A DNA stretch of 64,000 nt from Aquimarina spinulae. GTDB lineage: Bacteria > Bacteroidota > Bacteroidia > Flavobacteriales > Flavobacteriaceae. Below the pieces are notes generated by a model. That model worked only from the letters and a program-made list of their open reading frames with translations. It did not search any database and had not been told where the DNA came from. Positions 8,036-16,639 of the stretch are shown one piece after another (position 1 is the first letter of the stretch; the number at the start of each line of letters is the position of its first letter). The stretch lies in the NCBI RefSeq assembly GCF_943373825.1, contig NZ_CALSBP010000002.1, positions 1,043,501 to 1,107,500 on the forward strand, in the 5' to 3' direction. The translations under genes were made by a program, and so were the position numbers.

Positions 8036-8920
8036 TTATTTATTATTTTGATGTCTTTCTCTTGCTAATAATGTATTTTTAAGTAACATCGCTATTGTCA
8101 TTGGCCCCACTCCTCCGGGTACAGGAGTAATAAAAGATGCTTTTTTACTTACATTTTCAAAATCTACATCCCCAACAATCCTATATCCTTTTGGAGTAGA
8201 TTCATCAGAAACTCTTGTAATTCCAACATCAATAACAACTGCATTCTCTTTCACCATCTCGGCTTTCAAAAAATTAGGAACTCCCAGGGCAGAAATAACA
8301 ATATCTGCCTGAGCAATGATTTGCTCAATATTTTTAGTATGACTATGGGTTAATGTTACTGTAGAATTACCAGGAGAACCTTTTCTTCCCATTAAAATAC
8401 TAATAGGCCTACCTACAATATGACTTCTACCAATTACCACAGTATGTTTTCCTTTGGTCTCTACATTGTAGCGTTCTAATAATTCTAAAATACCAAACGG
8501 AGTAGCAGAAATAAAGGCTGGCATCTCTAGCGCCATTCTTCCAAAATTCATAGGATGAAAACCATCCACATCCTTATCAGGGTGTACCGCTAAAAGTATT
8601 TTTTGTTCATCAATCTGAGGAGGTAATGGCAATTGCACTATAAAACCATCGATATCATCATCTTCATTAAGCTCTTTAATCTTAGCTAACAGTTCTATTT
8701 CACTGGTAGTATCAGGCATTTTTACTAAAGTAGATTCAAAACCTATTCGTTCACAAGCCCTAACTTTACTACCCACATAGGTTAAACTAGCACCGTCATT
8801 ACCTACCAGAACTGCTGCAAGATGTGGCACTTTTTCACCACGTTCTTTCATTTTTTGAACTTCAACAGTTATTTCATCTTTAATATCGTTGCTTACTTTT
8901 TTTCCATCTAATATTTCCAT
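8036..8920 (-). CDS. folD: bifunctional methylenetetrahydrofolate dehydrogenase/cyclohydrolase FolD
   Basis: FolD interconverts 5,10-methylene-, methenyl- and 10-formyl-tetrahydrofolate with NADP in the cytoplasm, feeding purine and formyl-Met synthesis. The 294 residues are a full-length enzyme. The catalytic YxxxK motif is at Tyr48-Lys52 (TYVGSK), the substrate loop QLPLPPQID follows, the Rossmann motif VIGRSHIVGRP is central, and the C-terminal signature PGGVGPMTIAMLL is intact. It starts 37 bases after the ffh stop on the same strand, so ffh-folD is probably one operon. Confidence 0.97.
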   Translation of the reverse strand: MEILDGKKVSNDIKDEITVEVQKMKERGEKVPHLAAVLVGNDGASLTYVGSKVRACERIGFESTLVKMPDTTSEIELLAKIKELNEDDDIDGFIVQLPLPPQIDEQKILLAVHPDKDVDGFHPMNFGRMALEMPAFISATPFGILELLERYNVETKGKHTVVIGRSHIVGRPISILMGRKGSPGNSTVTLTHSHTKNIEQIIAQADIVISALGVPNFLKAEMVKENAVVIDVGITRVSDESTPKGYRIVGDVDFENVSKKASFITPVPGGVGPMTIAMLLKNTLLARERHQNNK

Positions 8921-8957
8921 GTGCCTAAATTACCTGTTATTTCCCAAAAAATTACAA

Positions 8958-10286
8958 TTATTTCATTTTACCCATCATCTGCATCATTCGTTTTCCACCA
9001 CCACCTTGCATCATTTTCATCATCTTACTCATCTGATCAAATTGCTTTAACAATTGATTTACTTGTTGTATGGATGTTCCCGAACCTTTACCAATTCGTT
9101 TCTTTCTGCTAGAATTTATAATTTGTGGCTTTGATCGTTCTTCTGGCGTCATAGAATGTATAATCGCTTCAATATGCCTAAATGCATCATCATCGATATC
9201 CATATTTTTCATCATTTTCCCTGCTCCTGGGATCATTCCGATCAAATCCTTCATATTACCCATTTTCTTAATCTGCTGAATTTGCTTTAAGAAATCATCA
9301 AATCCGAACTGATTTTTGGCAATTTTCTTTTGTAATTTTCTTGCTTCTTCTTCATCAAACTGTTCTTGAGCGCGCTCTACCAGAGATACTACATCTCCCA
9401 TCCCCAAAATACGATCTGCCATACGAGAAGGATAGAATACATCAATAGCTTCCATTTTCTCCCCGGTACCAATAAATTTAATTGGTTTATCAACAACCGA
9501 TTTTATAGATATCGCTGCTCCACCTCGAGTATCACCATCAAGCTTAGTCAGGATTACTCCATCAAAGTTAAGTACGTCATTAAAGGCTTTTGCAGTATTA
9601 ACTGCATCCTGACCTGTCATAGAATCAACAACGAATAAGGTTTCATTAGGAGTAACCGCTTTATGGATATTTGCTATCTCTGTCATCATCACTTCGTCTA
9701 CAGCCAAACGCCCCGCGGTATCAATAATAACGACATTAAATCCATTTGCTTCTGCATGCGCTACACCAGCTTTGGCAATAGCAACCGGATCATTATTACC
9801 TCTATCACTAAAAACCTCTACGTTAATCTGCTCTCCAACTACGTGCAATTGATCTATCGCCGCAGGTCTATATACATCACAAGCAACAAGAAGTGGTTTT
9901 TTAGTTTTTTTAGTAGCAAGAAAATTAGCAAGTTTTCCCGAAAAAGTAGTTTTACCAGAACCTTGTAATCCCGACATCAAAATAACAGATGGTTTACCTG
10001 ATAAATCAACCTCTACAACATCGCCTCCCATCAATTCTGTTAATTCATCCTTGACAAGTTTCACCATCAACTGCCCTGGTTTAAGGCTTTTTAAAACATT
10101 TTGACCTAATGCTTTTTCTTTTACTGTTGAGGTAAATTCTTTAGCAATTTTATAATTTACATCGGCATCAACTAATGCTCTTCGCACCTCCTTAAGTGTC
10201 TCTGCAACATTTACTTCTGTTATCTGCCCATGACCTTTTAGAATATGTAAAGCCTTATCTAGCTTATCACTTAAATTATCAAACAT
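8958..10286 (-). CDS. ffh: signal recognition particle protein Ffh
   Basis: Ffh is the SRP54 GTPase that binds SRP RNA and signal sequences and delivers ribosomes to the membrane. The 442 residues show the N domain (1-95), then the G domain with P-loop GLQGSGKTT (106-114), DVYRP, DTAGR (189-193) and TKLDGD (247-252). The Met-rich M domain follows from about 300 and ends in a run of MM and GGGG repeats. folD follows in the same direction. A minus-strand TAAATTTG box (10334-10341) is a possible -7 element about 48 bases upstream of the start. Confidence 0.98.
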   Translation of the reverse strand: MFDNLSDKLDKALHILKGHGQITEVNVAETLKEVRRALVDADVNYKIAKEFTSTVKEKALGQNVLKSLKPGQLMVKLVKDELTELMGGDVVEVDLSGKPSVILMSGLQGSGKTTFSGKLANFLATKKTKKPLLVACDVYRPAAIDQLHVVGEQINVEVFSDRGNNDPVAIAKAGVAHAEANGFNVVIIDTAGRLAVDEVMMTEIANIHKAVTPNETLFVVDSMTGQDAVNTAKAFNDVLNFDGVILTKLDGDTRGGAAISIKSVVDKPIKFIGTGEKMEAIDVFYPSRMADRILGMGDVVSLVERAQEQFDEEEARKLQKKIAKNQFGFDDFLKQIQQIKKMGNMKDLIGMIPGAGKMMKNMDIDDDAFRHIEAIIHSMTPEERSKPQIINSSRKKRIGKGSGTSIQQVNQLLKQFDQMSKMMKMMQGGGGKRMMQMMGKMK

Positions 10287-10650
10287 ATATTTTCTCGTAT
10301 TTTGAAAACACTACCTTCATCGATAGATCGGTGCAAATTTAAGGATTTGAAGTGTATAAATAAAGGATGGAATTATAGAATTACAGAATCACAATCAAAC
10401 AATATAGTATCACATGTAGTTTTGTTTCGCCAAAAACAAGATTAGTATACGATTTCACACATTGTTTTACCTTAAAAAACTAAAAATCATCTACATACTC
10501 GGTAAGCTCATTATATATTTTTAAAACTACCCAAATCATGAATCTATTTTTTGAAATTCAATCAAAACAAAAACATATGCATCCATAATTACACATCCTA
10601 AAAAAAATAGAACGAGAATTTATATATGATTTGGTTTTAGATATTAGTTT
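10287..10650. other. 364-base spacer between the GNAT gene and ffh
   Basis: AT-rich, with no credible reading frame. The only signal I see is the -7-like box TAAATTTG on the minus strand at 10334-10341, without a spaced TTG. No terminator-like hairpin follows the GNAT stop. Confidence 0.4.
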
Positions 10651-11118
10651 TTAGAGATGTTTTACGCCGCTATAACTTATTACTTCCTCTCCTCCAACGA
10701 CTTTTGAAGCATTTTTAATAATTTCGAAGCCATTTTTCTGGAAAAACGAACGGGTTAACATATTAACCTGAGTAGTTAATGTTTTTATATTTGTTTCTTT
10801 TGCTATTTCTTCGATAGTACGATACAATTCACTAGCAATACCTCGCCCATGATAATTCATATGAACAAATATATACTCAATATTCCCTTTTGGATCCATA
10901 GAAAAAGAACCTACAATTTCACCATTTAACTTAGCATTATAAATAAAGTCCTTACTAAATTTATTTTGCCAATATGCTTTGTTTATGGCCAATCGAGAGT
11001 AAATTTTAATTTCAGATTTTGTGAATACCATAGAGCCATACGTAATCACCGTTTGATAAAACAAATGTTGCATCAACGGTAAATCCTGGTCGGTTGCTCT
11101 TGATATTTGGCACTTCAT
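10651..11118 (-). CDS. GNAT family N-acetyltransferase
   Basis: A 155-residue single-domain acetyltransferase that should transfer acetyl from acetyl-CoA to an amine; the substrate is not readable. The N-terminal beta strand (CQISRATDQDLPLMQHLF), the acceptor-region strand GSFSMDPKGNIEYIFVH and the acetyl-CoA pyrophosphate loop HGRGIASELYRTIEEIA (Q/RxxGxG/A type) are visible. The late motif FFQKNGFEII is a hallmark of GNAT motif B. The gene stands alone between argS and ffh. Confidence 0.85.
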   Translation of the reverse strand: MKCQISRATDQDLPLMQHLFYQTVITYGSMVFTKSEIKIYSRLAINKAYWQNKFSKDFIYNAKLNGEIVGSFSMDPKGNIEYIFVHMNYHGRGIASELYRTIEEIAKETNIKTLTTQVNMLTRSFFQKNGFEIIKNASKVVGGEEVISYSGVKHL

Positions 11119-11268
11119 CTTACTAAAATAAAAAAACAGATGATTTAATATAGTATTTACTATTGATTTTTATCTTATACTTTGGACAAAAGGAATAAAA
11201 AATCGATATTCTTCTCTTTTTAAAGCAAAAAATATCGACTCTAAAGGTTTTAACACCTATATCTAAAA

Positions 11269-13047
11269 CTACATCCTTTCGGGAACGTTAATCCCTAAAA
11301 GTTTAAATCCAGATTTAATAGTTTTACCCACCAGGCTAGAAATTTGAACTCTAAATATTTTTTCCTGATCTGTATCTGCTCCGAATATAGATACATTTTG
11401 AAAAAACGAATTATAAGTCTTTACCAAGTCATAAGTATAATTACTAATTATGGCTGGACTAAGTTCATTCGCAGCATTCTGAATAATTTCTGGATAAAGC
11501 TCTAATTGTTTAATAAGTTCTTTTTCCTTTTCATGTAACGCTATATCAACTATCGGGGTGTCATAATCAAAATCTGCTTTTCGCAGAATTGCTTGAATAC
11601 GTGCATAGGTATATTGTATAAATGGCCCTGTATTTCCTTGAAAATCTACCGATTCTTCGGGATTAAAAAGAATACGTTTTTTGGGATCTACTTTCAAAAT
11701 AAAATATTTTAATGCCCCAAGACCTATAATACTGTAAATTTCTGCTTTTTCATCTTCTGTATAGCCATCTAATTTACCCAGGTCTTTAGAAATCTCACCA
11801 GCAGTCACTGCCATTTGAGTAATTAAATCATCAGCATCTACTACCGTTCCTTCTCTACTTTTCATTTTACCACTAGGCAAATCAACCATACCATAACTTA
11901 GATGATGTAAATATTGTGCCCAGTCATACCCTAATTTTTTCAAAATTAAAAACAACACCTTAAAATGATAATCTTGCTCATTCCCTACAGTATATATCAT
12001 CCCTCCTATGTCAGGGTTATCCTTAACACGTTGTATTGCTGTTCCTATATCCTGAGTCATATATACTGCAGTACCATCGCTACGCAATACTATTTTTTCG
12101 TCAAGACCTTCATCGGTTAGATCACACCATATCGACCCATCTTCTTTTTTGAAAAATACACCTGTAGCCAATCCATCTTCGATATTATCCTTACCAAGAA
12201 GATATGTATTACTTTCATAGTAGTAGCTATCAAAATCTACTCCTAAAACCTTATAGGTCTGATCAAAACCATCATACACCCAACCATTCATCATTTCCCA
12301 AAGCTTCACCACTTCTTCATCTCCTGCTTCCCATTTACGAAGCATTTCCTGGGCTTCTACTATGATCGGAGCTTCCTTTTTTGCGTCCTCTTCTGTTTTA
12401 CCCGCAGAAATTAACTCAGCAATTTGATCTTTATAGACTTTATCAAATTTCACATAATAATTCCCGACCAATTTATCTCCTTTTAACCCCGTAGATTCTG
12501 GTGTTTTTCCATCTCCATATTTCTGCCAGGCTAACATAGATTTACAAATATGTATACCTCTATCATTAATAATTTGGGTTTTATATACTTTTTTACCGCT
12601 AGCTTTGATAATTTCTGCTACTGCATATCCTAAAAGATTATTTCTAATATGTCCTAAATGCAGAGGCTTATTTGTATTAGGTGAGGAATACTCTACCATA
12701 ATCGCCTTATCTTCTTCTGAAGGGGTTACAAAACCATAATGCTCGATATTTTTGATTTCTGCAAAAAAATTAAGGTAATATGAATCTGAAATCACTAGAT
12801 TTAGGAACCCTTTAACTACATTATAGGCATCAATTTCTTTTATATGCTCTACCAAATACTTCCCTATGGATTCTCCTATCTGAACAGGGTTTCCTTTAAC
12901 CACACGAAGCATCGGAAACACTACTACAGTAACATCTCCCTCAAATTCTTTTCGGGTAGCTTGTAATTCTACAGATTCCAGATCAGCACTATACAATTGT
13001 TGTATTACTTCTTTTACTTTTTCTGAAATGGTTTGTTGTAAACTCAT
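11269..13047 (-). CDS. argS: arginyl-tRNA synthetase
   Basis: ArgRS charges tRNA-Arg in the cytoplasm. I place the start at the ATG at 13045-13047, giving 592 residues beginning MSLQQTISEK. A longer frame from a GTG at 13095 adds 16 unconserved residues and would overlap a -7 box at 13067-13074. The class-I HIGH motif appears as KPLHLGHIRNN, and the second signature as GKMKSREGT. The N-terminal Add-1 domain and the C-terminal anticodon-binding domain (from about 470, ending KLLGINVPERM) are complete. Confidence 0.97.
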   Translation of the reverse strand: MSLQQTISEKVKEVIQQLYSADLESVELQATRKEFEGDVTVVVFPMLRVVKGNPVQIGESIGKYLVEHIKEIDAYNVVKGFLNLVISDSYYLNFFAEIKNIEHYGFVTPSEEDKAIMVEYSSPNTNKPLHLGHIRNNLLGYAVAEIIKASGKKVYKTQIINDRGIHICKSMLAWQKYGDGKTPESTGLKGDKLVGNYYVKFDKVYKDQIAELISAGKTEEDAKKEAPIIVEAQEMLRKWEAGDEEVVKLWEMMNGWVYDGFDQTYKVLGVDFDSYYYESNTYLLGKDNIEDGLATGVFFKKEDGSIWCDLTDEGLDEKIVLRSDGTAVYMTQDIGTAIQRVKDNPDIGGMIYTVGNEQDYHFKVLFLILKKLGYDWAQYLHHLSYGMVDLPSGKMKSREGTVVDADDLITQMAVTAGEISKDLGKLDGYTEDEKAEIYSIIGLGALKYFILKVDPKKRILFNPEESVDFQGNTGPFIQYTYARIQAILRKADFDYDTPIVDIALHEKEKELIKQLELYPEIIQNAANELSPAIISNYTYDLVKTYNSFFQNVSIFGADTDQEKIFRVQISSLVGKTIKSGFKLLGINVPERM

Positions 13048-13066
13048 CTTCTTAAAAATTAAGCTG

Positions 13067-13074
13067 CAAAGATA
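13067..13074 (-). promoter_or_regulatory. candidate -7 box for argS
   Basis: The minus strand reads TATCTTTG, an exact TAnnTTTG match, 20 bases upstream of the ATG at 13047. No TTG is seen at 17-21 bases, so this is half a promoter. Its position argues for the shorter argS start. Confidence 0.35.
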
Positions 13075-13322
13075 ATAGAAATTACACAGCGACACTACGT
13101 GTTTTCACATCATTTCATTATATTGTACATAAAAAAACACTAGTCAATAACTCGCATAAAAAATCCCCTGAGTTAAATTAGAAAACAAATTGCAAAATCG
13201 TTTTTCCTTTTGCACCAACACAAGTAGATTGATTATTTACGATGTCAATACTATCTATTTATTACTTTGTATTTGGGGTTTCGATCTGCAAAATTGTATA
13301 GCCAAATCAATTTTACTAGGAT

Positions 13323-13360
13323 AAAACGCTAAGTTTTATCGATAAATTGCGTTTTTTTTT
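13323..13360 (+). terminator. terminator-like hairpin in front of the CpeT-like gene
   Basis: The stem AAAACGC/GCGTTTT (13323-13329 with 13349-13355) encloses a 19-base loop that itself contains the palindrome TTATCGATAA. Nine T residues (13352-13360) follow. It is oriented to stop plus-strand transcription just before the ATG at 13393. Confidence 0.5.
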
Positions 13361-13392
13361 CGTATTTTTTTTATATTTATTAAAACAACTAT

Positions 13393-14037
13393 ATGAGGCA
13401 ATTTTTACTAATTATTTTTCTATCAATATTATTTTCATCCTGCAATTCTAATCCTGTAAAAGATATTGAATTACACAATTTGGTAGCATTATTAATTGGT
13501 GAATTTTCTAATGAAGAACAAGCTGAAAATGATTCTAGTTTTGCTCATCTTAATTTAATTAATATTAGAATCTGGAAAGATAAGCCTGGATATTGGGTAT
13601 ATTCTGAAGTATCGGATGCTAAAGGAGATCATCATGTATACAATCAGACAATATTAAACTATGAACGATTAGACTCTTCGACTATCAAAAGCACAAGTTA
13701 TAAAATCATTAGTATAAAGGACCATAGTGCTGATCTAAATAATCCTGAATTCTCTGGCAGACCTTCAACCAAACTCTTTGATAGATTAACTTTGGATAGT
13801 CTGGAAATAAAAACCGGATGTCAGGTATATTTTAAGAAAAAAACTTCGACAATATATTCTGGTAAAACGGGTAAGGGTTCTTGCAACAAGAATATTGATT
13901 ATATCGATTATATTATGAGTACTTATGTGGTTAGTAAAGATAAGATATCGATATGGACCAAAGGGTATAACAACAACGGAAAACAAGTATGGGGCAAAAT
14001 CAAAGGGCCTTATAAATACAAAAGAACCGGTAAGTAA
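13393..14037 (+). CDS. CpeT/CpcT-like lipoprotein
   Basis: A 214-residue lipoprotein with a short signal and lipobox LFSSC (Cys17). The mature part resembles the CpeT/CpcT family, known in cyanobacteria as lyases that attach bilins to phycobiliproteins: LVALLIGEFSNEEQAENDSSFAHLNLINIRIW, then WVYSEVSDA and the YNQTILNYERL strand match the family order of GxFSNxxQA, PxFxH and YxEQA. A late Cys pair region (GKGSCNKN) is also present. Nothing here suggests phycobilisomes, so a general ligand-binding role outside the cytoplasm is more likely; this is inference. The gene is preceded by an attenuator-like hairpin. Confidence 0.72.
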   Translation: MRQFLLIIFLSILFSSCNSNPVKDIELHNLVALLIGEFSNEEQAENDSSFAHLNLINIRIWKDKPGYWVYSEVSDAKGDHHVYNQTILNYERLDSSTIKSTSYKIISIKDHSADLNNPEFSGRPSTKLFDRLTLDSLEIKTGCQVYFKKKTSTIYSGKTGKGSCNKNIDYIDYIMSTYVVSKDKISIWTKGYNNNGKQVWGKIKGPYKYKRTGK

Positions 14038-14051
14038 AGATCACTTTGTAA

Positions 14052-14462
14052 TTACTTAACAAAATCTGCTAATGTTTTATTTTCTAAAACTTTTAACGTA
14101 CTATCTCTCACTTCAATCATAACACTATGTACCGCGCATTTATCTTCGTCGGGGCAATCGTCGCATTTTTCATAAAAATTAAGACTCACACATGGCACCA
14201 TAGCAATAGGTCCTTCTAAAACTCTAATTACAGACGCCATTGTGATATTTTTTGGCTCTTTAATCAAATAATACCCTCCTCCTTTTCCTTTTTTGGAACC
14301 TAAAAAACCTGTTTTTCTTAGTGTTAACAGAATGCTCTCTAAAAACTTTTGAGAAATATTTTCATTAGATGCAATCTCTGAGATTAACACGGGATCATCA
14401 CATCTCTTTTTTGCAATATAAGTAAGCGCCTTTAAGCCATATTTAGTTTTTTTCGAAAGCAT
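14052..14462 (-). CDS. Rrf2 family transcriptional regulator
   Basis: A 136-residue winged-helix regulator of the Rrf2 family (IscR, NsrR, RirA). The N-terminus MLSKKTKYGLKALTYIA, the recognition-helix region ISQKFLESILLTLRKTGFL and the wing SKKGKGGGYYL are typical. Cys91, Cys100, Cys103 and Cys109 form a cluster in the usual iron-sulfur-binding position, so the protein may sense iron-sulfur status, NO or oxidants. It starts 68 bases after the ctlX-like gene on the same strand and could be the last gene of the arginase operon; the targets are unknown. Confidence 0.88.
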   Translation of the reverse strand: MLSKKTKYGLKALTYIAKKRCDDPVLISEIASNENISQKFLESILLTLRKTGFLGSKKGKGGGYYLIKEPKNITMASVIRVLEGPIAMVPCVSLNFYEKCDDCPDEDKCAVHSVMIEVRDSTLKVLENKTLADFVK

Positions 14463-14530
14463 ACTTTAATTGATTTCTTGTAATTTATAGTTACTGGTTA
14501 AGTTTGAAGTTTTAACTACAGCTTATAGAA

Positions 14531-15469
14531 CTACAAACTTTTCGGAAGAAAAACTTCTGCCATCATACAACGTGCACTCCCTCCGCCTAATGTTTCGATT
14601 GTATTAAGATCGCTATGAAGAATTGCACAATGCTTTTCTACCCTGGTAATTTGATCTTTAGTTAGACTCTTAAACGCTGTAGATGACATGACAATATAGC
14701 GCTTATCTCCCAAACCAACAACTTGGAGCATATTACCTGCAAAGTTGTTTACTTGGTTTTCAGTAATAGCAATAATCTCTTTACCATCATTTTTTAGATG
14801 ATTAACAAGATTTTTGCGTTCTTTTTTATCATCTATAGATTCCAGACATACAACTGCGACTGTTTCTCCTACCCCCATCATTACATTGGTATGATATATT
14901 GGCAATCGTTTTTCATTAACCGTTTGATATGCTGTAAAGATAACGGGTGTATATTCAAAATCTTCGCAAAACTCTATAAACAAATCCTCATCTGCTCGAG
15001 GAGATAATGCACAATATGCTTTCCTGTTTACCCTATCTAATACCAGGCTACCTGTACCTTCAAGAAACACCCCTTCATCTTCGGCATCGGTATAATCTAT
15101 AATATTACTTATTTCAAACCCAGATGCTTCTAATTGGTCCAAAACTTCGGGCCTACGTTCTTTTCTTCTATTTACAGCAAACATCGGATATAACCCCACA
15201 TCTCCATTTTCATGAAAAGACACCCAATTGTTAGGAAAAATAGAGTCAGGAGTATCATTTTGGGGATCATCATCAATTACAATTACGTGCACCCCAGCTT
15301 CTCTTAATACTTTTACAAATTGATTAAACTCTTGTTGAGCTTTAATATTAGCAGTTTCTATATCTATACCTGCTGTTTCCTGGTAGTAATTATTTACAGC
15401 CGTTTGTTCATTCATCCTAAATTGAACAGGACGAATCATTACTATCGTATTGGTTATTTGTTTTTCCAA
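14531..15469 (-). CDS. ctlX: CtlX-type amidinohydrolase (arginine deiminase-related)
   Basis: A 312-residue member of the amidinotransferase/arginine deiminase superfamily, closest in appearance to the CtlX group reported to hydrolyse citrulline. The pentein-fold catalytic residues are visible: Asp in DTPDSIFPNNWVSFH, His in YHTNVMMGVG, and the nucleophile Cys301 in GGGSARCMMAE near the C-terminus. It begins six bases after the arginase stop, so the two form an operon for arginine breakdown. The exact substrate (arginine, citrulline or a methylated guanidine) cannot be settled from sequence. Confidence 0.8.
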   Translation of the reverse strand: MEKQITNTIVMIRPVQFRMNEQTAVNNYYQETAGIDIETANIKAQQEFNQFVKVLREAGVHVIVIDDDPQNDTPDSIFPNNWVSFHENGDVGLYPMFAVNRRKERRPEVLDQLEASGFEISNIIDYTDAEDEGVFLEGTGSLVLDRVNRKAYCALSPRADEDLFIEFCEDFEYTPVIFTAYQTVNEKRLPIYHTNVMMGVGETVAVVCLESIDDKKERKNLVNHLKNDGKEIIAITENQVNNFAGNMLQVVGLGDKRYIVMSSTAFKSLTKDQITRVEKHCAILHSDLNTIETLGGGSARCMMAEVFLPKSL

Positions 15470-15475
15470 ATAAAT

Positions 15476-16438
15476 TTAGCTTATCATTTTTTCTGTAATA
15501 GTTGCTGTTGTTGCTTTTAACACATCAAAAGCAGCTTCTGCCATCTTATTTCCTTTATTATCTAGCGTAGGATTCACCTCTACTACCTCAAAGCAAACAG
15601 TTTTCTTTGTTTTTACGAATGCTTGAATAATACGAATCGCTTCATCAATATCAAATCCTCTAGAAACAGGTGTTCCTGTTCCTTTAGAAATCAAATCACA
15701 ATCCATACTATCAACATCAAAAGATATATATATCATATCGCAGGATTCTAATCTTTGAATTGCTTCTTCTAAACATTGTTCAAAACCGCGGTAGCGCATT
15801 TCTTCTACCATATAATTTTTAATCCCATTTTCTGCGATTACTCCTTCTTCTGGTTCTTCTGTATCTCTCACTCCAAAATACACGATATTTTGGTGCTCTA
15901 TCTTTTGCCCTTCGACACCAATGTTTTTCATCTTGTTCCACAAATCAGCTGTCTCATCTGACACCTCATTGATCTTAAAGCTTAAATTATCATTAGAAAG
16001 TGCTGCCGCCAAAGGCATTCCATGAATATTCCCAGAAGGTGATGTATATGGTGAATGCACATCGGCATGAGCATCTATCCATACCACTCCTAATGTTTTG
16101 GTTGGAAAAGCTGCCTTTATCCCACTAATTGTACCTAAGGCTGATGAATGATCTCCTGATAATACAACTGGATATATGTCTTCTTTTAAGTTTCTTGATA
16201 CGCTATTACTTAATCGGGTACATACATTAAGCACGCTCCCTATTCGTTTAGCAAATGAATTGTTTACCTTATTGTATATAGTTTCATTTTCTGTTTCTAC
16301 ATTTTCATAAGGATACAGATTAAAATAATCATCATCTTTATTAATAGCTGCAATTTCTATTGCATCAACTCCCAGATCAGAACCTCTTGTTCCTGCGCCA
16401 ATATCCGATCTATTTTTAACTAATTTAATTTCTTTCAT
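15476..16438 (-). CDS. arginase family ureohydrolase
   Basis: A 320-residue ureohydrolase that should convert arginine to ornithine and urea using two Mn ions. The metal ligands are complete: GDHS (His97), DAHAD (Asp122, His124, Asp126) and SFDVDSMD (Asp241, Asp243). The arginase-type substrate loop SPSGNIHGMP follows DAHAD, favouring arginase over agmatinase or formiminoglutamase. The next gene, six bases downstream, encodes a CtlX-like amidinohydrolase. No urease genes are in the window, so urea is either excreted or used elsewhere. Confidence 0.88.
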   Translation of the reverse strand: MKEIKLVKNRSDIGAGTRGSDLGVDAIEIAAINKDDDYFNLYPYENVETENETIYNKVNNSFAKRIGSVLNVCTRLSNSVSRNLKEDIYPVVLSGDHSSALGTISGIKAAFPTKTLGVVWIDAHADVHSPYTSPSGNIHGMPLAAALSNDNLSFKINEVSDETADLWNKMKNIGVEGQKIEHQNIVYFGVRDTEEPEEGVIAENGIKNYMVEEMRYRGFEQCLEEAIQRLESCDMIYISFDVDSMDCDLISKGTGTPVSRGFDIDEAIRIIQAFVKTKKTVCFEVVEVNPTLDNKGNKMAEAAFDVLKATTATITEKMIS

Positions 16439-16575
16439 TACTTATGCTACTGGTTTTAATTGCTTTTAGAAATATGCTACAATCAAAACATCTTTATCCA
16501 ATTTATTTATTGAACTCGTTATGAATTCGCAACTAATTTTAACAATCCATCTCTATTTAGAGCGGCATAAAGATA

Positions 16576-16615
16576 AAATAAAAAAGCCTTACTACTATTA
16601 ATTATAATGTAAGGC
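16576..16615 (-). terminator. intrinsic terminator of gltA
   Basis: Read on the minus strand, GCCTTAC (complement of 16609-16615) pairs with GTAAGGC (complement of 16586-16592) around a 16-base AT-rich loop. A T-rich run, TTTTTTATTTT, follows. It lies 25 bases past the gltA stop. Confidence 0.75.
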
Positions 16616-16639
16616 CTTTATATTTTAAATATCTAATTT

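Larger units (their letters stand above)
13048..13392. other. 345-base divergent spacer between argS and the CpeT-like gene
   Basis: Besides the argS -7 box it holds a 19-codon open frame (13242-13301, ATG to TAG, with several Ile, Val, Tyr and Phe codons). A hairpin with a long T-run follows at 13323-13360, 32 bases before the next gene. Together they resemble an attenuator or a terminated small RNA. No complete promoter is evident. Confidence 0.4.

Noticed and set aside
9366..9968. Plus-strand frames antisense to ffh
   Set aside because: They overlap the conserved GTPase domain of ffh and encode Cys/His/Tyr-rich sequence with no family features.
13048..13095. 16-residue N-terminal extension of ArgS from a GTG at 13095
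   Set aside because: The residues are not conserved, the ATG at 13047 gives a normal ArgRS start, and a -7 promoter box lies inside the extension.
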